Shown piece after piece: positions 9,219-18,794 of a DNA stretch of 64,000 bases (position 1 is its first letter; each line of letters begins with the position of its first letter). Source of the stretch: Actinopolyspora lacussalsi subsp. righensis. GTDB taxonomy: Bacteria; Actinomycetota; Actinomycetes; Mycobacteriales; Pseudonocardiaceae. The stretch spans positions 124,001 to 188,000 of the forward strand of contig NZ_FPAT01000008.1 of assembly GCF_900116555.1 (NCBI RefSeq), in the 5' to 3' direction. A program made the position numbers and the translations under genes. The notes under the pieces were generated by a model. It was not told where the DNA came from, ran no database searches, and worked only from the letters and a program-made list of their open reading frames with translations.

Positions 9219-10145
9219 TCATTCCGCACCGGCGCGGCCCAGGAGTCGCAAGACCTCCGGCACGGTGTCGGTCCGCGCCGCGTCGAACCAGTGGATGCGT
9301 TTGTCCCTGCGGAACCAGGAACGCTGCCGCCGCACGAACCGTCGGGTGGCTCGCGCGGTCTCGGCGGCGGCGGCCGTCATGTCCGCCGCCTCGTCCAGCT
9401 CGGCCAGCACCTGCTGGTATCCCAGCGCTCTGGAAGCGGTGCGGCCCTGCCGCAGCCCGCGATCCTCCAACGCACGAACCTCGTCGACCAGTCCCTCGTC
9501 GAACATCTCGGCGACTCGCGCGTTGACCCTGGTGTCGAGTTCGGGCACGGAACGGTCCAGCCCCACGAGCAGGGTGCCGTAACGAGGCGGGCCGGGTTCG
9601 GGGAGATTGGCGGAGAACCGACGTCCGGTGATCTCGATCACCTCCATCGCGCGAACCACTCGCCTCCCGTTGGACGGCGATATCGACTCCGCCGCGGGCG
9701 GATCGAGCTCGGCGAGTTCGCGGTGCAGCGCTTCGGGGCCGATCAGGTTCAGCCGCTGCTGCCAGCGCTGCCGTACGACCGGATCGGTTCCCGGGAAGTT
9801 CAGCTCGTCCAGCACCGCCTGCGCGTAGAGCCCGGAACCGCCGACCAGGATCGGTGGGACCCCGGAGTCCAGCAGCCGTTCCACATCGGATCTGGCGTAC
9901 CGCTGATAAGCGGCCACCGAGGCCGTCTCGGTGACCTCGAGGACGTCGAGCTGATGGTGCGGTACGCCGCGTCGCCGCTCCGGTGGGAGCTTGGCGGTGC
10001 CGATGTCCATCCCGCGGTACAGCTGCATCGCGTCGACGTTGACTATCTCGCCGCCCAGCCGTTCGGCCAGTCGCAGCGCCAGTTCGGACTTGCCCGTGGC
10101 GGTGGGACCGAGAACGGCCACCGGGCGTGGCGTGGTGGCGGGCAT
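9219..10145 (-). CDS. miaA: tRNA dimethylallyltransferase
   Basis: MiaA adds an isopentenyl group to A37 of tRNAs that read UNN codons; MiaB, encoded 3 kb away, then methylthiolates it. The P-loop [15 protein letters not shown] and the substrate-binding [18 protein letters not shown] are present, followed by [11 protein letters not shown] and [18 protein letters not shown] at 10145 is preceded by TAGGCT 6 bases upstream, so transcription and translation probably start together. A GGAGGG immediately before ATG is too close to act as a normal ribosome site. 308 residues. Confidence 0.97.
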   Translation of the reverse strand: MPATTPRPVAVLGPTATGKSELALRLAERLGGEIVNVDAMQLYRGMDIGTAKLPPERRRGVPHHQLDVLEVTETASVAAYQRYARSDVERLLDSGVPPILVGGSGLYAQAVLDELNFPGTDPVVRQRWQQRLNLIGPEALHRELAELDPPAAESISPSNGRRVVRAMEVIEITGRRFSANLPEPGPPRYGTLLVGLDRSVPELDTRVNARVAEMFDEGLVDEVRALEDRGLRQGRTASRALGYQQVLAELDEAADMTAAAAETARATRRFVRRQRSWFRRDKRIHWFDAARTDTVPEVLRLLGRAGAE

Positions 10146-10563
10146 CCCTCCAGCCTAGGGCGTGTTTCACGGCCGGAGCAGCGGCACACCCGACCCGCCT
10201 ACCGCGCACGCGCGGCCGACACGCGGTAGTCACGAAAAAGCCTTCCTACCGCCAACAGGGTGGTGCCGTCCAATATCGTGGTAGAGGCACATTCATGACG
10301 GAAGCTGCCAGCGGGCGCTGTCGGCCCGTGCGGACCAGGGGTTTCTACGACCGGTGTGCATTCCACCCGGTCCGCACCGGCAGTGTCGGCACCGGGAACC
10401 GGGAGTTTCGGCCGTCTCGGGCTGGTCGACACGCGCCCGGGCTGTTTGAATGCGCCGACGGCGACACATCCGACGACGTGTCGCCGGGTGCTTCGGCCCC
10501 GTCCGACGACGGGGCGCTCGTGCTCCGCACGAGCACTGAGCGGGCAGAAGGAGGAAGCCGGCC
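10146..10563. other. 418-bp intergenic region between miaA and the DUF349 gene
   Basis: This divergent intergenic region holds the miaA -10 box at its left end and AAGGAGG for the DUF349 gene at its right end. A plus-strand frame from ATG at about 10296 shows no domain, poor codon character and no ribosome site, so it is not called. Confidence 0.5.
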
Positions 10564-11886
10564 ATGACAGACCAGGACACGACGCCGAACACCGCCGACG
10601 CGTCGGCGGCCGCGGACTCGACAACGAGCGGTTCGGGACGTGGCGCCGCGCCCGCGGTACCGATCGCTTCCGGCGATCCGGCGCGCTGGGGCCGGGTCGA
10701 CTCCGAGGGGGAGGTTTACGTACGAACCTCCGAGGGAGAACGGTTCGTCGGATCGTGGCAGGCGGGAGACGCCGGCGAAGGACTGGCTCATTTCGCTCGG
10801 AGGTTCGACGATCTCCGCACCGAGGCCGAGCTGCTGGAGACGCGGCTCTCCTCGGGTTCGGGAGATCCGAAACAGGCGTTGTCCAGCGCCAAACATCTGC
10901 GTGACGGGCTCCCCGAGGCCTCCGTGGTCGGCGATGTCGACTCGCTGGCCGCACGGCTGGAACACATCGTGACGCGCGCCGAGCACGCGGTGGAGCAGGC
11001 CAAGGCCGAGCGGGAGAAGGCACGCGCCGATGCGGTGGCGCGCAAGGAAGCGCTGGTCGAAGAGGCGGAACAGATCGGGGCGGAAGCCACCAACTGGAAA
11101 GCCGCGGGAGACAGGCTGCGCGCCATCTTCGAGGAGTGGAAGAGCGTCCGGGGCGTCGACCGTAAGACCGACGAGCAGCTCTGGAAGCGGTTCACCAAGG
11201 CCCGTGACGCTTTCAACCGCCGCCGGGGGTCGCACTTCGCGGAACTGGACCGGCAGCGCAACGCCGCCAAGGAACGCAAACAGGAGCTGGTCGACGAGGC
11301 CGAATCGCTGACCGAATCCACCGACTGGGGTCCCACCGCGGACCGCTACAAGCAGTTGATGAGCGAGTGGAAGTCGGTGGGGCGCGCGCCCAAGGACAGC
11401 GACGAGGCGTTGTGGAAACGCTTCCGTGCCGCGCAGGACAAGTTCTTCTCCCGCCGTTCCGAGGCGTTCGCCGAGCGCGACGCCGAGTTCGCCGAGAACG
11501 CCAGGCTCAAGGAGGAGCTGTTGGCCGAGGCGGAGCGGATCGACACCGACACGGACCCGAACGCGGCCCAGGCGCAGTTGCAGCGCATTCAGCGACGCTG
11601 GGACGAGATCGGCAAGGTCCCCCGGGAACGCATCCGCGAGCTCGAGGGCAGGCTGCGCGCGGTCAACGATCGGGTGCGCTCGGCGGCCCAGCACGAGTGG
11701 CGTCGCACCGACCCGGAGGCCCAGGCCAGGGTCGAACAGTTCCGCGAGCGGGTGGAGCAGTACGAGCAGCAGGCCGCCAAGGCACGCTCTGCGGGCAACG
11801 AGAAACGTGCCAAGGAGGCCGAGCAACAGGCGCGGCAGTGGCAGGAGTGGCTCACCGCCGCGCAGAACGCCCTGACGGACCGCTGA
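10564..11886 (+). CDS. DUF349 coiled-coil protein
   Basis: This 440-residue soluble protein is largely helical. It carries repeated DUF349 units of about 70 residues, each with a W-K-x-x-(G/R) signature: NWKAAGDRLRAIFEEWKSVR, DWGPTADRYKQLMSEWKSVG and QRRWDEIGKVPRERI. Long charged helices lie between them. The first 60 residues are Thr/Ala/Ser-rich and probably disordered. The M. tuberculosis counterpart (Rv2731) lies in the same place near miaB. Function is unknown in actinobacteria; a DUF349 protein in E. coli affects growth. ATG at 10564 has AAGGAGG upstream. It converges on the membrane-protein gene at 12015, with a long hairpin between. Confidence 0.9.
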   Translation: MTDQDTTPNTADASAAADSTTSGSGRGAAPAVPIASGDPARWGRVDSEGEVYVRTSEGERFVGSWQAGDAGEGLAHFARRFDDLRTEAELLETRLSSGSGDPKQALSSAKHLRDGLPEASVVGDVDSLAARLEHIVTRAEHAVEQAKAEREKARADAVARKEALVEEAEQIGAEATNWKAAGDRLRAIFEEWKSVRGVDRKTDEQLWKRFTKARDAFNRRRGSHFAELDRQRNAAKERKQELVDEAESLTESTDWGPTADRYKQLMSEWKSVGRAPKDSDEALWKRFRAAQDKFFSRRSEAFAERDAEFAENARLKEELLAEAERIDTDTDPNAAQAQLQRIQRRWDEIGKVPRERIRELEGRLRAVNDRVRSAAQHEWRRTDPEAQARVEQFRERVEQYEQQAAKARSAGNEKRAKEAEQQARQWQEWLTAAQNALTDR

Positions 11887-11897
11887 GCGTCGGGTGA

Positions 11898-11970
11898 ACC
11901 GATCGGCGGGCGCAGCTGGCCGACCGCTCCCGAACCGGGAAGCGGACGACGCCGGTGCCCGCCGATCGGT
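11898..11970. terminator. long branched hairpin between convergent genes
   Basis: ACCGATCGGCGGGC (11898-11911) pairs perfectly with GCCCGCCGATCGGT (11957-11970). The 45-base loop contains a smaller imperfect stem (CCGCTCCCG with CGGGAAGCGG). It sits 11 bases after the DUF349 stop and 44 bases beyond the end of the opposing gene. Confidence 0.65.
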
Positions 11971-12014
11971 GCCGCCGAGCGATCACCGCGGCACCCGCGC
12001 TCCGAGCGGCTCGG

Positions 12015-12539
12015 TCAGGCGCGGGACCAGACGATCCGCAGCCACTGACCGGCCAGCACCCCCATCGCGATCACCGCGATGAACAGTCCGAACGAGGGAC
12101 CAGGCTCTCCGGCCTCAGCCGTCTGCCTGGACCAGATGGCGATGACTCCCTCCACCGTGACCACGCAGCAGAGCATCGCCGCCAGCCATGCGATCGCCCA
12201 CCGACGCGTGGCCAGGGCCAGGGCCCCGAGCAGCACTCCCGCTATGGCGGAGTTGATGGAGAACAGCCGGGGCAGCAGCCCGATACCCAGCGCCGGATCC
12301 GCCTGTCCGGCCAGGACCTGCCACCCCGGAGCACCGCCGACCCACGGCAGCACCGCGGTCAACACGAGAACCAGCATGATCCCGGTGATGACCAGCGCCC
12401 GTGCCCCCGGATCGATCACACGACCGATGTCCCGCTCGGCACGGGACAAATCGGTACGGAACCGCTGCTGGTCGCCCTGGTCCACTTGTTCGTCTCCATC
12501 CGAAAGCGGTCGCCCGGCACCGGAATTCTCGCTCAACAT
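12015..12539 (-). CDS. conserved actinobacterial membrane protein downstream of miaB
   Basis: This 174-residue protein has an acidic N-terminus of about 45 residues and four predicted membrane segments (for example [20 protein letters not shown] and [20 protein letters not shown]). It occupies the position of M. tuberculosis Rv2732c, as I recall. ATG at 12539 overlaps the miaB stop (ATGTTGA), so it is translationally coupled to miaB. No catalytic motif is visible and the role is unknown. Confidence 0.85.
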   Translation of the reverse strand: MLSENSGAGRPLSDGDEQVDQGDQQRFRTDLSRAERDIGRVIDPGARALVITGIMLVLVLTAVLPWVGGAPGWQVLAGQADPALGIGLLPRLFSINSAIAGVLLGALALATRRWAIAWLAAMLCCVVTVEGVIAIWSRQTAEAGEPGPSFGLFIAVIAMGVLAGQWLRIVWSRA

Positions 12540-14032
12540 CCGCACCCCTGCTCGGCGGTGCTCTCGGTGCTCGCGTCCCTCGGAGCGCCGAACGAGGGCA
12601 GGCCGAGACCGACTCCCGAGGTCTTGGGACGTTGTCCGGCCTCCCAGCGATCACCGGCCACGGTGCGACGGTGTCGGTGCACGCCACCGTCCGCGAGCAG
12701 ATGGTGGGGCGCTGCCCTGCTGATCGTGGTGTGCACGAGATCACCGGGACGGAGCTCCCCGTCCGTCTCCCCCTCGGGTGTGAAGTGCACCAGCCGCCCG
12801 TCCCTGGCGCGGCCCGAGCGACGCTCGGTGTGCGCGTTCTTGCGCCCCTCGCCCTCGGCGACCAGCAGCTCGACCTCGCTTCCCACCAGTTGCTGGTTGG
12901 CCTCCAGCGAGATCTCGTTCTGCAGCTCGATCAATCGGTCGTAGCGCTGCTGCACGACCTCCTTGGGCAGCTGTCCGTCCATCTCGGCGGCGGGAGTGCC
13001 GGGACGCTTGGAGTACTGGAAGGTGAAGGCGCTGGCGAATCGTGCCCTGCGCACCACGTCGAGCGTCGCTTCGAAGTCCTCCTCGGTCTCCCCGGGGAAA
13101 CCGACGATGATGTCGGTGGTGATCGCCGCGTGCGGCATGGCCTCGCGCACCTTGTGCACGATGTTGAGGAAGCGCTCGGCGCGATAGGAGCGACGCATCG
13201 CCTTGAGCATGCGGTCGGAGCCGGACTGCAGCGGCATGTGCAGCTGGGGGCACACGTTGGGGGTTTCGGCCATCGCGTCGATGACGTCGTCGGTGAAGTC
13301 CCGGGGGTGCGGTGAGGTGAAACGCACCCGCTCCAGCCCCTCGATGTCGCCGCAGGAGCGCAGCAGCTTCCCGAAGGCGTAGCGGTCCCCGAACTCGACG
13401 CCGTAGGCGTTGACGTTCTGCCCGAGCAGGGTGACCTCGAGAACCCCCTCGGAGGCGAGCGCGCCCACCTCGGCCAGCACGTCGCCGGGGCGACGGTCCT
13501 TCTCCTTGCCGCGCAGCGAGGGAACGATGCAGAAGGTGCAGGTGTTGTTGCAGCCGACCGAGACCGAGACCCACCCGGAGTAGGCGGACTCGCGACGCGC
13601 GGGCAGCGTGGAGGGGAACTGGTCCAGCGATTCCAGGATCTCCACTTCGGCTTCCTGGTTGTGCCTGGCGCGTTCGAGCAACGTCGGCAGCGATCCCAGG
13701 TTGTGCGTGCCGAAGACGACGTCCACCCAGGGTGCACGTCGAACGATCTCGCCGCGGTCCTTCTGCGCCAGGCATCCCCCCACCGCGATCTGCATACCGG
13801 GGTTCTCCCGCTTGGCGGCACGCAACCGTCCGAGGTTTCCGTAGAGCCGGTTGTCGGCGTTCTCCCGCACCGCGCACGTGTTGAACACGACCAGGTCGGC
13901 GGTGTCGTCGCCCGCCTCCCGCACGTAACCGGCCTCTTCCAGCACCCCGGACAACCGCTCGGAGTCGTGCACGTTCATCTGGCAGCCATACGTGCGCACT
14001 TCGAATGACTGAGGCACCCGCTTGTCCGTCAC
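12533..14032 (-). CDS. miaB: tRNA-2-methylthio-N6-dimethylallyladenosine synthase
   Basis: MiaB is a radical-SAM methylthiotransferase that modifies i6A37 of tRNA, acting after MiaA. Order of domains: UPF0004 with three cluster cysteines ([35 protein letters not shown]), the radical-SAM core with [17 protein letters not shown], and a C-terminal TRAM domain. GTG at 14032 gives the usual N-terminus [23 protein letters not shown] at 14062 would add 10 residues. The C-terminus is extended by about 60 residues ending in Cys-Gly-Cys. Downstream it overlaps the membrane-protein gene. Confidence 0.96.
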   Translation of the reverse strand: MTDKRVPQSFEVRTYGCQMNVHDSERLSGVLEEAGYVREAGDDTADLVVFNTCAVRENADNRLYGNLGRLRAAKRENPGMQIAVGGCLAQKDRGEIVRRAPWVDVVFGTHNLGSLPTLLERARHNQEAEVEILESLDQFPSTLPARRESAYSGWVSVSVGCNNTCTFCIVPSLRGKEKDRRPGDVLAEVGALASEGVLEVTLLGQNVNAYGVEFGDRYAFGKLLRSCGDIEGLERVRFTSPHPRDFTDDVIDAMAETPNVCPQLHMPLQSGSDRMLKAMRRSYRAERFLNIVHKVREAMPHAAITTDIIVGFPGETEEDFEATLDVVRRARFASAFTFQYSKRPGTPAAEMDGQLPKEVVQQRYDRLIELQNEISLEANQQLVGSEVELLVAEGEGRKNAHTERRSGRARDGRLVHFTPEGETDGELRPGDLVHTTISRAAPHHLLADGGVHRHRRTVAGDRWEAGQRPKTSGVGLGLPSFGAPRDASTESTAEQGCGC

Positions 14033-14506
14033 GCTCCCACCATATCCCCTGGTGGAAAGCACTCATTCGTGGTACGGAAACCGAGGGCGTCGACCGGGAC
14101 GAGCCGAGGTCACGGTCCAGGTCACCGGGTTCGCTGTCCTGCTCGTCGGACAGTGGTGGCGAGCTCGGAAACGCGCTCTGCCCTCGGTCGGCAGGAACCA
14201 CCGCGACCCGCGACCGGCAGCCGTATCGGCACCGGTGAAGCGGCACGGCCGCTGGAACCGGCCGGCATCGAACCCATCGGATGAACCTCGTACCGTGCCG
14301 GGCCGGCCACCTGCCGGCCACGGGGCTCGGACACAGTCCGTGTCGGGTCGACCCGTCGACGCGTTCGACGTCCGCACAACACCCCGAAAACGGTGAATGT
14401 AATCGAGTCGCAACATCAGTCGACCGATCGGTGCTGGACTCAGCGGCTTCATGCGCCTTAGGTTGCCTTCATCGTGTCCGCCATTTCCGACCGATCTGGA
14501 GATCGA
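14033..14506. other. 474-bp divergent intergenic region miaB / gluA
   Basis: The region must hold the miaB promoter (left) and the gluABCD promoter (right). A TTAGGT near 14458 could be a -10 element for gluA. No gene is supported; several open frames here lack starts, ribosome sites and recognisable products. Confidence 0.45.
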
Positions 14507-15262
14507 ATGACCGAAGTTCCCACGGATACGCCGATGATCCGGGTGTCCGCGGTCGACAAGTACTTCGGGTCACTGCACGTGCTCAAGGACATCAACCTTG
14601 AAATCCCCCGTGGTCAGGTCGTGGTGGTTCTCGGACCCTCCGGTTCGGGCAAGTCCACCCTCTGCCGAGTACTCAACCGGCTGGAAACGATCGATTCGGG
14701 CGCCGTCGCCGTCGACGGAGTGCCGCTCCCCGAGGAGGGGCGCGCGCTCGCCGAGCTCAGGGCGGATGTCGGAATGGTGTTTCAGCAGTTCAACCTGTTC
14801 GCGCACAAGAGCATCATCGACAACGTCACGCTGGGACCGATCAAGGTCCGAAAGCTCGGCAAGGACGAGGCACGCGAAGAGGGTATGCGGCTGCTGCGCC
14901 GGGTGGGGATCGCCGACCAGGCGGAGAAGTACCCCGCGCAGCTCTCCGGCGGGCAACAACAGCGCGCGGCGATCGCACGGGCACTGGCCATGCGGCCCAA
15001 GGTGATGCTCTTCGACGAGCCGACCTCGGCACTGGACCCGGAGATGGTCAACGAGGTGCTCGAAGTGATGGCGGGGCTCGCCGAAGAGGGCATGACGATG
15101 CTGGTGGTCAGTCACGAGATGGGATTCGCCCGCCGCGCCGCACACCGGGTGCTGTTCATGGCCGACGGTGAGGTCGTCGAGGACACCTCCCCCGAGACCT
15201 TCTTCGACTCGCCCGAGTCGGAACGCGCCAAGGACTTCCTGGGCAAGATCCTCACTCACTAG
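14507..15262 (+). CDS. gluA: glutamate/polar amino acid ABC importer, ATPase
   Basis: This is the ATP-binding subunit that powers uptake through GluC/GluD. Walker A is [16 protein letters not shown], the Q-loop [13 protein letters not shown], the ABC signature [16 protein letters not shown] and Walker [14 protein letters not shown], followed by the H-loop in [14 protein letters not shown] at 14507 has GGAG 5 bases upstream; an in-frame GTG at 14474 is less likely. 251 residues, normal for the family. The gluABCD order next to recA/miaB is shared with Corynebacterium glutamicum, as I recall. Confidence 0.95.
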   Translation: MTEVPTDTPMIRVSAVDKYFGSLHVLKDINLEIPRGQVVVVLGPSGSGKSTLCRVLNRLETIDSGAVAVDGVPLPEEGRALAELRADVGMVFQQFNLFAHKSIIDNVTLGPIKVRKLGKDEAREEGMRLLRRVGIADQAEKYPAQLSGGQQQRAAIARALAMRPKVMLFDEPTSALDPEMVNEVLEVMAGLAEEGMTMLVVSHEMGFARRAAHRVLFMADGEVVEDTSPETFFDSPESERAKDFLGKILTH

Positions 15263-15319
15263 ATCCGGTTCGCACCCGGATGTCGATCGGTTCCACGACC
15301 ACCACTGGAAGGGACATTC

Positions 15320-16207
15320 ATGCGTAACGGCAAGCTGACCGCCGCGGCGATCGCGGCGTCGACGGGCCTGCTGCTCAGCGCCTGTGGCAGCGGCTCGAGC
15401 TCCGAAGAGGGCTTCTCCGCCCCCGTCGCCGAGAACCCCTCGTTCGAGCAGGGCACCACGATGGCCGAATACGCCGACTCCGGCGAGATCACCATCGGGA
15501 CCAAGAAGGACCAGCCACTGTTCGGGCTGGAGAACCTCAACGGCGAGATGCAGGGCTTCGACGTCGCCATCGGCGAGATCATCGCGGGCAAGCTCGGCAT
15601 TCCGGCTGACAAGATCAACTGGAAGGAAACCCCGAGCAAGAACCGCGAGCTGTATCTCGAACAGGGCAAGGTCGACATGGTCGTGGCCACTTACACGATC
15701 AACGACAAACGCGCCGAGCGGGTCACCTTCGCCGGGCCGTACTACGAGGCCGGTCAGGACCTGATGGTCAAGCAGGACAACAACTCGATCACCGGTCCGG
15801 AGTCGCTGCGCGACAGCGACGCCAAGGTGTGCTCGGCCAGGGGCTCCACGCCTTCCGAGCGGATCCGCGAGTACGTCGACTCCTCCCGGCTGGTGTTGTT
15901 CGACACCTACTCGAAGTGCGCGGACGCGCTGCGCAACGGCCAGGCGCAGGCGGTCACCACGGACAACTCGATCCTGATGGGTCTGGTCAGCGAGAGCGAG
16001 AACCAGTTCAAGGTGGTCGGCAACACCTTCAGCGAGGAGCCCTACGGCGTCGGGATCGTCAAGGGCGACGTGGACTTCTGCGAGTTCATCAACGACAGCC
16101 TGCGGACCGCCGCCGAGAACGGCACCTACCAGGAGGCCTGGAACTCCAGCGCGGGCCAGGTTTCGGAGAAGACACCGGAACTGCCCGAGCTGCAGTCCTG
16201 CGGCTGA
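15320..16207 (+). CDS. gluB: glutamate-binding lipoprotein of the ABC importer
   Basis: This extracellular solute-binding protein (SBP_bac_3 family) hands substrate to GluC/GluD. The signal peptide ends in a lipobox LLLSACGSG, so Cys21 is lipidated. The mature part shows the two-lobed fold: ITIGTKKDQPLFG, GFDVAIGEIIAGKLG and VDMVVATYTINDKRAERV in lobe 1, then the CSARGSTPSERI and CADALRNGQAQAVTTDNSI hinge region. Two mature cysteines (CSARG, SKCAD) could form a disulfide. ATG at 15320 has GGAAGGGA 6 bases upstream. 295 residues. Confidence 0.95.
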   Translation: MRNGKLTAAAIAASTGLLLSACGSGSSSEEGFSAPVAENPSFEQGTTMAEYADSGEITIGTKKDQPLFGLENLNGEMQGFDVAIGEIIAGKLGIPADKINWKETPSKNRELYLEQGKVDMVVATYTINDKRAERVTFAGPYYEAGQDLMVKQDNNSITGPESLRDSDAKVCSARGSTPSERIREYVDSSRLVLFDTYSKCADALRNGQAQAVTTDNSILMGLVSESENQFKVVGNTFSEEPYGVGIVKGDVDFCEFINDSLRTAAENGTYQEAWNSSAGQVSEKTPELPELQSCG

Positions 16208-16226
16208 GCCTCATCCGTCTGTGTGA

Positions 16227-16253
16227 GGGGGCACCGGCGATCCCGGTGCCCCC
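16227..16253 (+). terminator. stem-loop between gluB and gluC
   Basis: A perfect 11-bp stem (GGGGGCACCGG, loop CGATC, CCGGTGCCCCC) followed by TTT lies 20 bases after the gluB stop. In the middle of an operon it probably acts as a partial terminator or as a 3' end that protects gluAB mRNA. Either way more binding protein than permease would be made. Confidence 0.75.
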
Positions 16254-16275
16254 TTTCAGCTCGCTGGAGTGAAAC

Positions 16276-16926
16276 GTGCAAGTCCTTATCGACAACTATC
16301 ATCTGTATCTGCGGGGGCTGGGCACGACGCTGCAGATCTGCCTCTACGCGGGACTGCTGACCCTGGTGGTGGGCACGTTCATCGCGGGCTGTCGCGTCGC
16401 CCCGCTCACCCCGCTGCGTGCGTTCGGCACCGCCTGGGTAACGGTGTTCCGGAACTGTCCGCTGGCCGTGGTGCTGTTCTTCATGGCGTTCGGCATCCCG
16501 GCGCTGGGGATCAACGCCTCGTACTTCGTGTTCGGCACCATCGGACTCGCGCTGTACACCTCGGCATTCGTCTGCGAGGCGATCCGCAGCGGTATCAACG
16601 CCGTCTCACCGGGCCAGGCGGAGGCCGCTCGATCCGTGGGCCTCGGCTTCGGGCAGACCCTGCGGCTGGTGATCCTGCCGCAGGCGGTGCGCAGCATCAT
16701 CCCCCCGCTGGGCAGCGTGATGATCGCGATGATCAAGAACTCCGCGATCGCTGGGGCGTTCGGAATCGGTGGCGATCTCTACGCGGTGGGGATCCGGCAG
16801 TCCTCCGCTCAGGGCGAGGAGATCATCCCGGTGTTGCTGGGTGTGGCGCTGGGCTATCTGATCATCACCATCCCGGCCGGACTGCTGCTGGGTTACGTGG
16901 AACGGAAGGTGGCGATCGCACGATGA
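16276..16926 (+). CDS. gluC: glutamate ABC importer permease 1
   Basis: GluC is an inner-membrane permease of the HisM/GluC type with about five helices. The cytoplasmic EAA-like loop that contacts GluA is GQAEAARSVGLGFGQTLRLV. GTG at 16276 follows GGAG by 6 bases. 216 residues. Its stop codon overlaps the gluD start (ATGA), so the two permeases are translationally coupled and made in equal amounts. Confidence 0.95.
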   Translation: MQVLIDNYHLYLRGLGTTLQICLYAGLLTLVVGTFIAGCRVAPLTPLRAFGTAWVTVFRNCPLAVVLFFMAFGIPALGINASYFVFGTIGLALYTSAFVCEAIRSGINAVSPGQAEAARSVGLGFGQTLRLVILPQAVRSIIPPLGSVMIAMIKNSAIAGAFGIGGDLYAVGIRQSSAQGEEIIPVLLGVALGYLIITIPAGLLLGYVERKVAIAR

Positions 16927-17789
16927 GCGACTCCGTGCTCTACGAGGCTCCCGGACCGCGTGCCAGGCTCCGCGCCCGATACGCGAGCGTGATCACCGGT
17001 CTCGTGCTGCTCGCCGTCTTCGGCTGGGTGATCTACCGACTGGCTCAGGGCGGTGAGTTCACCTACGAGAAGTGGGGTCCGCTGATCGACCCCACCAACG
17101 AGAGCTTCACCCCACTGTGGACGCTGCTCGGCAAGGGGTTGGGCAACACCCTGCTGGCGGCCGGTTGGTCCATCCTGTTCTCACTGGTGATCGGCACGAT
17201 CCTCGCGCTGACCAGGGTCACGGCAGCGGCTTGGTACCGCTGGGCCGTGGTCGGGGTGATCGAGCTGCTGCGCGGCACCCCGGTGGTCGTGCTGATCTTC
17301 TTCGCCTACCAGGCGCTGCCGGTGATGGGCCTGGACCTGCCGGTGATGTGGTCGCTGGTCATCGGGCTGACCGCGTACAACTGCGTGATCATCGCCGAGA
17401 TCGTGCGTGCGGGGATCGACTCGCTGCCCAAGGGGCAGAGCGAGGCGGCCTACGCCGTGGGGATGCGCCGCGGCCAGGTCATGTTCAACGTGCTGCTGCC
17501 GCAGGCGTTCCGGGCCATGCTGCCCGCGTTGATCAGCCAGCTGGTGGTGGTTCTCAAGGACACCTCGCTCGGTTTCACGATCAGCTATCCCGAGTTCGTG
17601 CAGCGGGGCGAGACGGCCATCGAGAACCTCGGCAATCCCATCCAGCTGTACCTGTTCATCGCGTTGATCTTCATCGTCATCAACTACACGCTGAGCAAGC
17701 TCGCGGTGTACACCGAACGCAGGTTGAGCCGTGGTCGCAAGTCATCGGCGACCGCGGAGCCGGAAAGCGCCGCCACCACCGGGGACTGA
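16923..17789 (+). CDS. gluD: glutamate ABC importer permease 2
   Basis: GluD is the second permease subunit, with five to six helices, and forms a heterodimer with GluC. The EAA-like loop is GQSEAAYAVGMRRGQVMFNV. A large periplasmic segment (GEFTYEKWGPLIDPTNESF) precedes the core helices, as in other GluD proteins. ATG at 16923 overlaps the gluC stop. The C-terminal tail is Ser/Ala-rich. 288 residues. Confidence 0.95.
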   Translation: MSDSVLYEAPGPRARLRARYASVITGLVLLAVFGWVIYRLAQGGEFTYEKWGPLIDPTNESFTPLWTLLGKGLGNTLLAAGWSILFSLVIGTILALTRVTAAAWYRWAVVGVIELLRGTPVVVLIFFAYQALPVMGLDLPVMWSLVIGLTAYNCVIIAEIVRAGIDSLPKGQSEAAYAVGMRRGQVMFNVLLPQAFRAMLPALISQLVVVLKDTSLGFTISYPEFVQRGETAIENLGNPIQLYLFIALIFIVINYTLSKLAVYTERRLSRGRKSSATAEPESAATTGD

Positions 17790-17809
17790 GCCGATTCCGG
17801 GCGGAGGAC

Positions 17810-17849
17810 CGGTGGGGCACATCGCGACGGCCGCGAACGTGCCCCACCG
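17810..17849 (+). terminator. gluABCD terminator
   Basis: An 11-bp perfect stem (CGGTGGGGCAC at 17810-17820, GTGCCCCACCG at 17839-17849) with an 18-base loop starts 20 bases after the gluD stop. Confidence 0.75.
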
Positions 17850-17892
17850 TCGACAATCGCTCCGCGGCACCGGCGAGGTGGCGGAATACGCC

Positions 17893-17931
17893 CGGTCTCC
17901 CGCCCCGGACGAACCACGGGGCGGGAGACCG
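17893..17931 (-). terminator. terminator of the mini substrate-binding lipoprotein gene
   Basis: A 14-bp perfect stem (CGGTCTCCCGCCCC at 17893-17906, GGGGCGGGAGACCG at 17918-17931) with an 11-base loop starts 12 bases past the end of the minus-strand gene. With the previous stem-loop it forms a back-to-back pair separating convergent transcripts. Confidence 0.8.
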
Positions 17932-17943
17932 CCGACGAACGTT

Positions 17944-18612
17944 TCAACCGGAGAGCTCGGGGGCCCGCGCTTCGGGGCGCCTCTCGCGCAGCGTCTCGTC
18001 CGCCGCCTCGGCCCAGCGCCCGTCGGCGATCGCGGCGTCGAGGACCGCACGCAACCGATCGCGGAACCTCGCGTCGCCCTCGGCGATTCCGACCAGCCGT
18101 TCCGCGGGCCGTGACTCGGGGCCGGTGACGACGTAGGGGGCCACCACGGTCACTCCGTCCGCCTTCCGGTCGAACCCGCCGAGCAGCACATCCACGCTGC
18201 CGCGTGCGAGGGCTCCGCTCCGCAGCGAGGCGGGCAGTCTGCGGAACGCGACGTCGGACGCGGAATCCAGCCCCACCCCCTCGGCCAGCAGACCGGCCAG
18301 CCGGACGTCGAAACCGCGGTATTCCCCGTCGGTCCGGCGCAGGAAGTCCGCTGAGTCGTTGGGCACGCCCACGAGCAGTTCGCCGCGTCGCCGGATCTCG
18401 GAGAGGGCGGGCGAGCCCGGCAGCCGCGCGCCCCCGGTCGGCGTCGTCGCCGAGGTCCCGGTCCCGGCGGACGGCTCGGCACTGCGCTGCTCGGGCGGGA
18501 GCACCGCCGCCCCCCGCTCACCGTCGGTGGCCGCACAGGCCGAGAGCAGCGACACGAGAACCAGTCCGAGCACCGCACGGGGTACCGCTCGTAGCCACAT
18601 GCACGTAATCAT
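17944..18612 (-). CDS. shortened SBP_bac_3-like substrate-binding lipoprotein
   Basis: The N-terminus is a lipoprotein signal (AVPRAVLGLVLVSLLSACAA, lipobox LSAC) followed by a Ser/Pro/Gly-rich linker. The start of a type-II amino-acid-binding fold follows: RGELLVGVPNDSADFL, GFDVRLAGLLAEGVG and GSVDVLLGGFDRKADGV. After VVAPYVVTGPES the chain jumps to the C-terminal RLVGIAEGDARFRDRLRAV and ends. The second lobe of about 90 residues seen in GluB is missing. At 222 residues it may be a degenerate or specialised binding protein. ATG at 18612 is the best guess for the start; ATG at 18600 is possible. No permease is adjacent in its own direction. Confidence 0.75.
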   Translation of the reverse strand: MITCMWLRAVPRAVLGLVLVSLLSACAATDGERGAAVLPPEQRSAEPSAGTGTSATTPTGGARLPGSPALSEIRRRGELLVGVPNDSADFLRRTDGEYRGFDVRLAGLLAEGVGLDSASDVAFRRLPASLRSGALARGSVDVLLGGFDRKADGVTVVAPYVVTGPESRPAERLVGIAEGDARFRDRLRAVLDAAIADGRWAEAADETLRERRPEARAPELSG

Positions 18613-18794
18613 CGTCCCGCTCGTCACTCGGTGTCCACCTGCCTCGGAGAACATTGCTGTAGGCTCGTGGCCGACTGGATCGGTTGTGATACACGGTTAA
18701 CACCGGATAGGGTCCGCAACCGGTTCATACCAATCGAGGCGCCAATGTCGTCGCCCGTCCGTACCGCACCCCCGTACGCACCGGGAGGCGATGA

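Noticed and set aside
10294-10567. Short plus-strand gene between miaA and the DUF349 gene
   Set aside because: No ribosome site, no domain, irregular amino-acid content, and it runs into the DUF349 Shine-Dalgarno region.
14441-14475. Iron box before gluA (TTAGGTTGCC)
   Set aside because: Only one half resembles the consensus and there is no inverted repeat, unlike the box at 22651.
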